From NCBI GenBank assembly GCA_019914945.1, contig CM034109.1:2480001-2544000 (forward strand): 64,000 nt of DNA, in the 5' to 3' direction. Below are positions 36,201 through 45,200 of this stretch, piece after piece. Both the position numbers and the translations under genes were made by a program. Origin of the DNA: Typha latifolia (lineage: Eukaryota > Streptophyta > Magnoliopsida > Poales > Typhaceae). The notes under the pieces are model-generated. The model had not been told where the DNA came from and did no database searches. It was given only the letters and a program-made list of their open reading frames with translations. Every line of letters begins with the position of its first letter. Within the stretch, counting starts at the first letter, position 1.

Positions 36201-39200
36201 TCGGTGTCTCAGTTTGGACTTCTTTTGACAAATAGGCTTCTTTATCTTATTTTCAATGCATTACACAAGATCTAATAGCATATAAGCTATGAGATTGATA
36301 TTCGTTTAGGTACAATTTGGATTCAAGTCAAATCAAGTTTGGTATATAAAATGTACTTTAAAAAAACATTGTTATTAGGGTTGTTTAGGTCAGATGCTAG
36401 CTTTTGGGAAAGTTTCAAATCAGATTGGACCAAAACGCAAAACGTCTCAGTTTGGGGCAAAACTTCAAACCATGATCTCAAGTTCTCAACGATCAAGTTA
36501 TCATCGACTAGCCTAAGTTAGTGCCAATAAAGAAAGAAAAATGAAAAGGAGTAAAATGTAGGGTCAATATTGTAGCTATAATATTAGTGCCCATCTCTCT
36601 CTCTTATAGGATGTTTCCATCCCACACACAGTCCAGGAATTAAGGGTGTGTTTGTTTTAAGGGATGGGATAAGAGAGGATTACATATGCCTAGCTTATCC
36701 CTTGGCTAATCCCTAGGGACTACTAACCCAGTCCTCATTTATATCTTTTGTTTGCTTTAGATTGGACTATGTGAGGGATAACAATAGTTTTTAACTTGTT
36801 ATATCAATTTATATTACTATTCCCATGGTTATATCAAATTACATTACTATCCTCATTACTTACCCCACTTTATGGGATATGATATTCATTCTGGATTTCA
36901 TATCCGGTCCAATTTTTTTCATTTATGTGGGATCTATGGGATTATTAATCTAATCCCTCCCCTTGTGTCGCATAAACAAATGCACCCAAAAAAGAAAAGA
37001 AAAACTAAGCTAAGAAAGACTATTGTAGCCCCCTGATTAGGGCTACAATTATGCCACAAGGTCCTATTCTCTAATGTTATTGTGCATGTCTGACAACCAT
37101 TATTTAAAAAAAAACATCCGCTTTAATTCCTAGATTCCCACTTTAAATAGAATATAATTAAGCTCATTTAGCGCCTAGGTGACCATCTTAGCATCTCGTA
37201 TCATATTTTAATGTCTAATTGGCTCTAAAATTCAAAATTATTGTATATGTTGATGAATTAGTGGATTCTAATCAATAATGGTCATGCCAATCAGAACGGG
37301 GCATGCCAACGGCATACCGGCATGTGGCATGAGGGGTGTCGCACAACACCCCTCCTAGCGGCGATCTGCTCGTTGTCAAGTTTACGTCGTCATTGACCTC
37401 ACCATCGTCATTGCCCGTCATGCAGGAGAGCTCCGTCGAAAGCATTGTCACGTCCCATGCGAGGATGCCCTAGCATCAGCCCCAGCCCGAGGAAGAAGAC
37501 CTCGGGCGTGTCGAGGCGGGTGAATAAAGGGTTAAGTTGCAGATCCAAAGGCTAGGGCATTCTCGCGTGGGACGTGACGATGCCTTCATCTCCGGCAGTG
37601 AACAACAACAGCAAGCGGCGACGGTGAGGTTGAAGAGTGAAGTGCCGCTAATATCCCTCCTCTTTTTATCTCTCTCTTGCAGCACGTGCCATACCGTGCC
37701 CTGCCGGCTAGTGGTTGGCACGGCCATCCATGATTCTAATAGCTTATATAGTTCTTAACAAGAATGTATTAGTATATTGTTTATGTATAAATTTTAACTT
37801 TCTCTCTAACTATTGTTTCTTTTATTTGTTTATTTTTTAACCATCTTGAATTCTAAGTGACCACCTAGGCGCTATATAATCGCTTGTCTGCCCATCTACT
37901 GCCTACAGTTTTTAAAACCTCGTCAAAAAATAAAAATTAAAAAATTAAAAATAAAAAAAATAAAATAAAAAATAAAAAGGCTGAAGTGATTTTTCCCTGT
38001 ACTTATTTCTTTTGTCTAACTGGAATCTCCTTTGTTCCATAGTCAGCGAAAACACAACGAACGACATTGAAGGGCATCTCCTTTGGTTTCAGACACACTT
38101 TGAATGAAACAAATCAAAACTCGACTAACACCTACTGCAGTTGGCTGATCCTTCTAGCTTTTTGGGTTTCAATGTGTTTTTTGGATCAGGTTTCCCTGTA
38201 CTTATTTCTTTTGTCTAACTAGAATCTCCTTTGTTCCATAGTCAGCGAAAAGCACAACGAGCTAAACAGCAAATCAGCTCGACATGGCACATGCCGGTAT
38301 ATGTACTATGCCATGCCAGGTCAACAATTACCCATGTGCCTCTGGCATGAGGATCCTTGATAGAGCAAACTAACAACATGAATTGACCTTTATGCATATA
38401 TGTGTATATATACATGAATTGACCAAAATAGCTTCTAGTGAGTGAAATATGATCCAAGTGTTGGTTTGACCTTCAGCCTGTATAAATATGTGTACATGAC
38501 AAGTTAAAACCAAAGAGCCACGGAATGAATACAACTTCAAGTACCATTTACCAAGAACAAAACGAACTATAGAAAAGTTACTATGAAGGGATTTTAGAAA
38601 CCGTTTAGTTTCATATATTTATACCTCATGAGCATAATATAAGCCCATAAGAAAGAACACAAGGAAAAGGAGAAAATTACCTACCTGCCCAAATGGTACA
38701 TATGAAGGTAAATAAGGCACTTTACGCCATCTCCTAGAATCTTCAACTCGAAGGTTGCGTCTTCTATTTGAGTAGCTACTGTTTGGTTCAACAGGCACTT
38801 GATCTGTGTCAGGAAAAGGAGCTAGAGAGATCCCTTCAGAACCCTCCTGTATTTCAAGAGACTGGGCCTCTGCTTCTGACTCATCATCCTTAGACAGCAA
38901 ACTATGGTCCGTCTCTAAGGATGCTTCCCTTTTAACAGATCTTAAGTTATCTAAATGCTTCCGAACTCCCTCCAAAGGAACGAGCCTTGAAAGTCTCCAG
39001 AATGATGTCTGAACTGGGCCAACTCCCAGAACGAGTTGTTCACCATCATTTTCTTTTGGCTTTCTAGGACTCTGCACCTTCATAGTATCTTCAGGTTTTG
39101 CAGCAGTAGATGTTTGCAGAGCCTGAGCATTATAGTGATGAAAATAGGCAGGAGATAAAATCCGTGGCACCAGATCTTCTGGTATGCAGTAGCTTTTGAA

Positions 39201-42200
39201 GTAGCTTTGCCATCCTTTCTGATGAACATAACTAAAGACACAGATAAAGAACATCAGAAAATGATTTTACTTTTATTATTTTTCATTAACTAGCTGTGCA
39301 GCTTAATATATTTAGCATTAAAAGTGACAAGATAGTATTACTCAATAAAATTTTCTAACAGCTGGAAAAAAATTGACAAAATAATTCCATTTTCACTTGG
39401 TGACATGAAACCTACTCTCTCAAAGCAGCATTCCCAACAGGTGGCTGGGAAAAAGTGATACACTTCACTTGAACTTCTCCTTTTTCCTTAGATAGAGTAG
39501 AAGATGCCAGAAGTCGCAAGATTGCGAGTGTAGACAATGCGGCTACCTGCCATTAGCAGCAGATAGACAAGGATCACCATGAGGCAGATAAATAACAGCT
39601 CAACTGGATCTGACACAGTAGGTTATACCTACCGCACCACCAAGCGAATGCCCACAAAGAACAAGCTTCCGATTCTTTTTCTGCGCAAGCTTATACAACT
39701 CCAATGCAGGAATTCCCTTTGCGCGAGCTAAGAATCCCTAGAACATATATTTAGGAAATAGTACTACTATTCTCAGTGCTCTTCTAACAAAATAAGATAA
39801 CACATGAAGCAATCTTCCAGACTTCAACATTACCCTAGAGTGTGTAAATTAGAAATACAGCATACCCTGTGTGCAGCAGGCTTTGATTTCTTCGATCTTT
39901 TTGGTTTTCCCTGAATAGAATTGGCAAAGTTGTCTTCAATCTTCCTTTGCATGTTGCTTTGGTCATTTTCAGAAACATCAACCAAATCAAAATCTTCATT
40001 GTTATCCTCATGGAATATGGCACCTTGGAGTATATTTGCATCAGCAATGACATCTCTACAAAAGTAGGAACAAAATATAAACAGATAACGCGGCAGGTTT
40101 GTAAAGTGGATGCTTGTTTGTTTCCAGATAATGCTTACCTGTATTGCTTGGTTCCAATAAATGTAGCATACAATGTGTCACCAGCCTCGGCTAAAAGATA
40201 CCTACAAAGTTTAAGGGATGTACAGCATCAATATCAAAAAAAATAAAAAAAATACAGGTCGTAGTAGTGTCATAGTGTGAAAAATTGTCATTGATTGACC
40301 TATAGATTCATTCATCCATACAAACTAAACATCCAAAAGAGAATGCAGAGAATGCCCAACCAAATATCTAATTACTAACTTTTATGATGCAACAAAATAA
40401 GATGCTGGGATTTGTAAATCATGGATGAACTCCAAGCTTGAGTGTTGTTCAAATCCAACATAGCATCCAAGGTCGAGATCTACGGAAAAGGGAAACTTAC
40501 CAAAGATAAGGAAACCATCTTAAATGGCTGAAATGAAAGGTTTTCTCCTGATCCACCTTAAATTTTTTCTTCCTTAGCTACAATGGTATATTTCAAACTG
40601 GGAAGAATTTTAGCAATCCAGTTTTTATTTCACAACACTAGAAGAATAGGGAGCTTCCACATGGTACATGCTACACATGTGTATCAATTATCAACAATAT
40701 TCATATATACCCTCTGCATCAGTATCGAAGTTCAAAAAATAGGGAGCTTCCACATGGTACATGCTACACATGTTGATCAGTATGGTCAGGATGAGAATCA
40801 CTGGTCTACTGTCTACTTGTACTCATGTCACATTGTGTCAACGCCAGAATTAATAGATGAAAGTTCATAGCAAGTTCCTCCAATAGGGTCTATTTGTTCA
40901 AGGGAACTGAAAACCTTGAGCTCAGAAGTTCCTTTAAAAGTAAAACTGTAAGTTGTCTGTTTCGGGAGGAACTGCCTACAACTCTTTAGTCAATCTGCTA
41001 AAATCCCTGACGATGTGGACATAAACTTTGCATGAGAGGGACCAAAACAAATTTGCTAACTAATGAGGTGTTTATTATTTATCTAAAAAAAATTATCCCC
41101 AATAACTAATAATTTGCAGGTGGCAAAATTTGCCCAGAAATCATACTTAGTGAACCTAATTAAACCTTATCTAAATGAGCTAGACTCAAACACAACTAGG
41201 CTCAACCTAAAACGACCTAACTCAGCCAAAATCAAATCAAATATTAGCTCACTTTTGCATGAACCAACAAAATCCTCCCTCACCCCTCACCCCTCACCCC
41301 GCACCCCCTGCTATCTCTCTCCCTTATGATCCACTGGATTTTCTTGCAGAGCCATAATAGCTGAGATTCTTCCTATTTTTTGGGCATTGGGGGCAACAAC
41401 CGCAGGAAATGAAAAAAGCCTAACTACAAGAAGTTCTTGGCCCTGCATATTGGTGTAAGTTGGAACTTGGAATATTAAGCCATTGACATGCAAAGTAAAT
41501 TTGATCAACTTGAAACATGATGTTGCTTATTTTAGACCTTCAAAATTACTCGTGTATTATTAATTATTGAGCTTTGGATTTTAAATCATGCTTTATAGGT
41601 TATGATTTTCCTGGCTTTTGGGTGGATTCACCCACTAAGCTAAAATTTGATAGATTCTAACTCGAAGATCTTATCAAACAATACCACAAATGTAATCTTC
41701 TTAGCCCCCATTTATTTTAGGAATCTTCTTAGCCCCCATTTATTTTAGGAATAATTTTTTCTTTATTGTGGAATATAACCTCTTAATCCAAAATAACAAC
41801 TAAACATCATAATAGTCATATTCTAAAATACAAATACATTTCATTAACATTACATATTATACCATACACTAACATAATTACCAATTTATCATTGACATCT
41901 ATCACATCAATCTACTTTATATCTAACCAAAGATTTTTTATTATAACTATATAAAAAATATAATTCATTGTTTCCATCTTTTTCTTCACTTTTATCATAT
42001 TAAAAGTAATTATTATTATACCTTATTCCAGATTACTAGCAAACATAAGAATAATTATTCCTAAAATAAAAGCCTCATTTTTTGAATAACAAATAGGAAT
42101 ACCTATTCTATAATTGCCTTTATTCCTAACATGAACGACGTCTTAGTCCTTTTATATAAGTTTGACCAAAATTCCAAAAATAGAAGAAAAATTATCATGG

Positions 42201-45200
42201 ATATTGAATATCATATTATTCTTGTGGAACTTCCATGCCTCTTGTCCCCTTCTTCTCGTCTTTTGTGGCAAGTACCATGTTTTCTTTTCTCTAGTCCACC
42301 ACTATCTAGATGAGCTTTTTTTTTCCCCCCACAAACTAGATGGGTTGATTTTCTTTCCCCCAGAGTTAGGTGAGTTGCTATCTTTTCCCTAACGGCATAG
42401 TGAGTTATTCTCTCTTATCTATCTAGCTATGCTAGTATAGAATGGGTAATTAGAGATGGAAAGAAAAGAGATTCTTTCAGGCCTTGCTTTCTCTTTCATT
42501 AGATGTAGATCTATGTACCTCCTGTTTTTCATATCAACATTTTCTTTCCCTAAGCAACATGACTAAATTAGTCGAGCTAGGAAAGGCTTCGCTGCTTGAA
42601 ATAGGTTTAGCTAAGTTCAAGCTCCACTGAGCTTGCCTCATCCACTCAGATCCCGAAAAAACCTACTTTTCATTTTGATAATATATAATTGAGATCTGAA
42701 GTTCCACCGAGAATAGAATAGTACTAGCCAAAAATTATCGAGAACTAAGGTCGAAACATATAGATGAAAGTTGAAACAAAGATATTGAATATTAGGATCG
42801 AGGTTGATCACCCCAAAAATGATTATGTATTAATGATATCAATCGTATCGATCATTCGATATCAGATTATTTTTAATTATGTAAAATCTTAAAACTTATT
42901 TTAAAATACAAAATCCTAAAAATTTAAAAAATAAAATATAAAAATATAAATTGCTTACATATAAAGTTTAAAAACTAAAAAAATATTAATTTCTTAATAT
43001 ATGTCTCTCTCCCACTCAGTCTCACCCACCCTCCCACTCACTCTCTCCCACTCTCCTCCAACTTATCCCTCCGCCTTACTTTGAGAAAACTCTTTTATCC
43101 TCTTCCTTTCCATCTTCAACAAACTCCTCTCTCTCCCTCACACACTCCACTCCCTCCTTCTCTATCTCTCTCTTTGTTGCTATAGTAGAGAGGGAGAGCA
43201 AAAAGGAGAAGGAAGAGAGATGTACTAAGTGTTGTGTTATCGGATTTGTCCGAGGAGCTCGCTGGATGTCTACTTTGATGGATCTATGTTGGAGGACTTC
43301 ATTAGGGAGGAGTATGGAGAGAGAGAGTGAAGGTATGTGGACCTCTTCTCCGAATCTTCAACCTATTTCACTAAGCCATATTAGGTAGTTTTGGTCGATC
43401 CAGTCAAACCTATCTTGATACGGCTCGAGATCATCCAATCTTGATTGATACCCCACTGAAACTAGTCAACTAACTAATTTTGGGGTGGGATCGGTCGATC
43501 TAGCAAATATCCTATTGAGACCATAGTTCGCCGGATCAACTGATCCGAACTCTCTCTTTGTGTCTTTTACTCCTCACTTTCTCTTTCACTCTTTCTTTCT
43601 CTTTTTCTCTCCTTACTATATAACCATTGCTTCTCTTCTAGAAAGATCTAGCTCAAGGAACTCCGACAACACAGATCTAACTCCGATAAACTTCAATGAA
43701 CTCCGATATATATTTTTTTAATTTATTTCTTTATTTTTCTCTCAGTTTTTTTATTTCTTTCACTCTCTCCCTTATTCTTCTCTTTTCTTCTTCTTCTTCT
43801 TCACTGCACCATGATTTTCTTTCTTTTATTTAATTTTCTTTCACTCACTCTCTTTCTAACTTCTTTTTAATTTTCATTGCACCATAGTTTTTCTTCCTTT
43901 ATTTTTCTTATTTTTAATAAAAAAATTTCTAATTTTTAAAAAAATTTCCTACATTTTTAAATAATATTTAGAATTTTACATAATTAAAAAGTCCGATCCG
44001 ATCCAAGCGAGCGATATGGCCATACGTATTATTTTTTTGGAAGGCCGATCGCGATCTCAATCCCAATTTTTCGAACCTTAATTGAAACCAGTCAATAGAG
44101 TGATTTCGGAGTGGAATTGACTGATCATGATCCGTTCCAGTCGATCTCAATCCGGATTTACTAAAAATGAGAACCTTGGTCAAAACTAGCAAGATTGTTG
44201 GTATTGACTTTTGTTTTGAACCAACTTCAGCTAAAATCGTTCCACTTTAGTGCAAATTTTCAAGTTCTTCTAAGGAACAAATTGAAACCAACCAAACTCA
44301 ATACTTCAAACCATGTAGATAATGAAAGCATGCACCCACAATACCACCTGCACACCATATACCATAGGAGACAGCAAGTTTCCTTGAAAGGAGAGGTATA
44401 TACTATATAGAGGCTTATTCAAGCCAAAGATCTCTCAATGTGTGATAAAGTACTTTCTTGCAAAATTGGATGCTCAAGAATAAATATCTTTGGCTGAAAA
44501 TCCAAATGCTAGCCACCTAATTAGTTAAAAAGCACTCTATCCACTCTATCCAACTACGTGGCAGAGAAAGTAAGCCTAGCCTACCTAACAATGTATTTAA
44601 CTTTTGCCCTTACATAGAGGGGCATTCTTGTTTTTTCACCTTTTCGGTCAACTGTGCCAGTGGGTCAAAAGTTTACAAAAGTTTAGAGGGTTGGAAAAGA
44701 TTGATAGCTGTATGTCAAAATAGGCAATAGTTCAGGGGGACTCAGTGAAATTATACCTACTTTTCCTCAACCCTAATATCATAAATCACCTAGCAATTAG
44801 CTCTAGCCTCTAGCTAACGGTCAAGTTATGTTCCAAGGTTAAAAGAGAAACCAACTTTTACACAAAATGTGCCCAAGGATTCATCTCTCTAATTAGAAAT
44901 CTATAAGATATATTCTTTATTATACTAGCTGTATGTGCCTAACTGACATAGATCAATGAAGACTTCATCCTGAACTGTTAACCTTTTCGACCACGATGAG
45001 ATGTAATAATGGGCCACTATATATAGAAAATCAACATAAATCAGAACTGTTAATTAGCAAACTTGCAGCTATTTGAAGTCAAAAATTATGATAATCAGTA
45101 AGAATGCCAACTGACCGATGAGGTACATGATCTAAAGAAGGTTGCACTCGCTCGAGAGAAACAATTTGGCCTCCAAAGTCAGATTTGAACTTGTTAATAT

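Larger units (their letters stand above)
34611..38684 (-). other. Intron 7 of the lipase gene, gene-free
   Basis: 4,074 bp, AT-rich, holding two MITE-like elements, copy 2 of the hairpin repeat, an A-rich tract (37920-37980) and a short direct duplication. No gene is supported. Confidence 0.7.
40202..45115 (-). other. Intron 2 of the lipase gene, gene-free
   Basis: 4,914 bp. It contains a short direct duplication, a MITE, and a hAT-related non-coding block. Pyrimidine-rich tracts lie at 41270-41330, 43005-43200 and 43560-43800. Confidence 0.7.
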
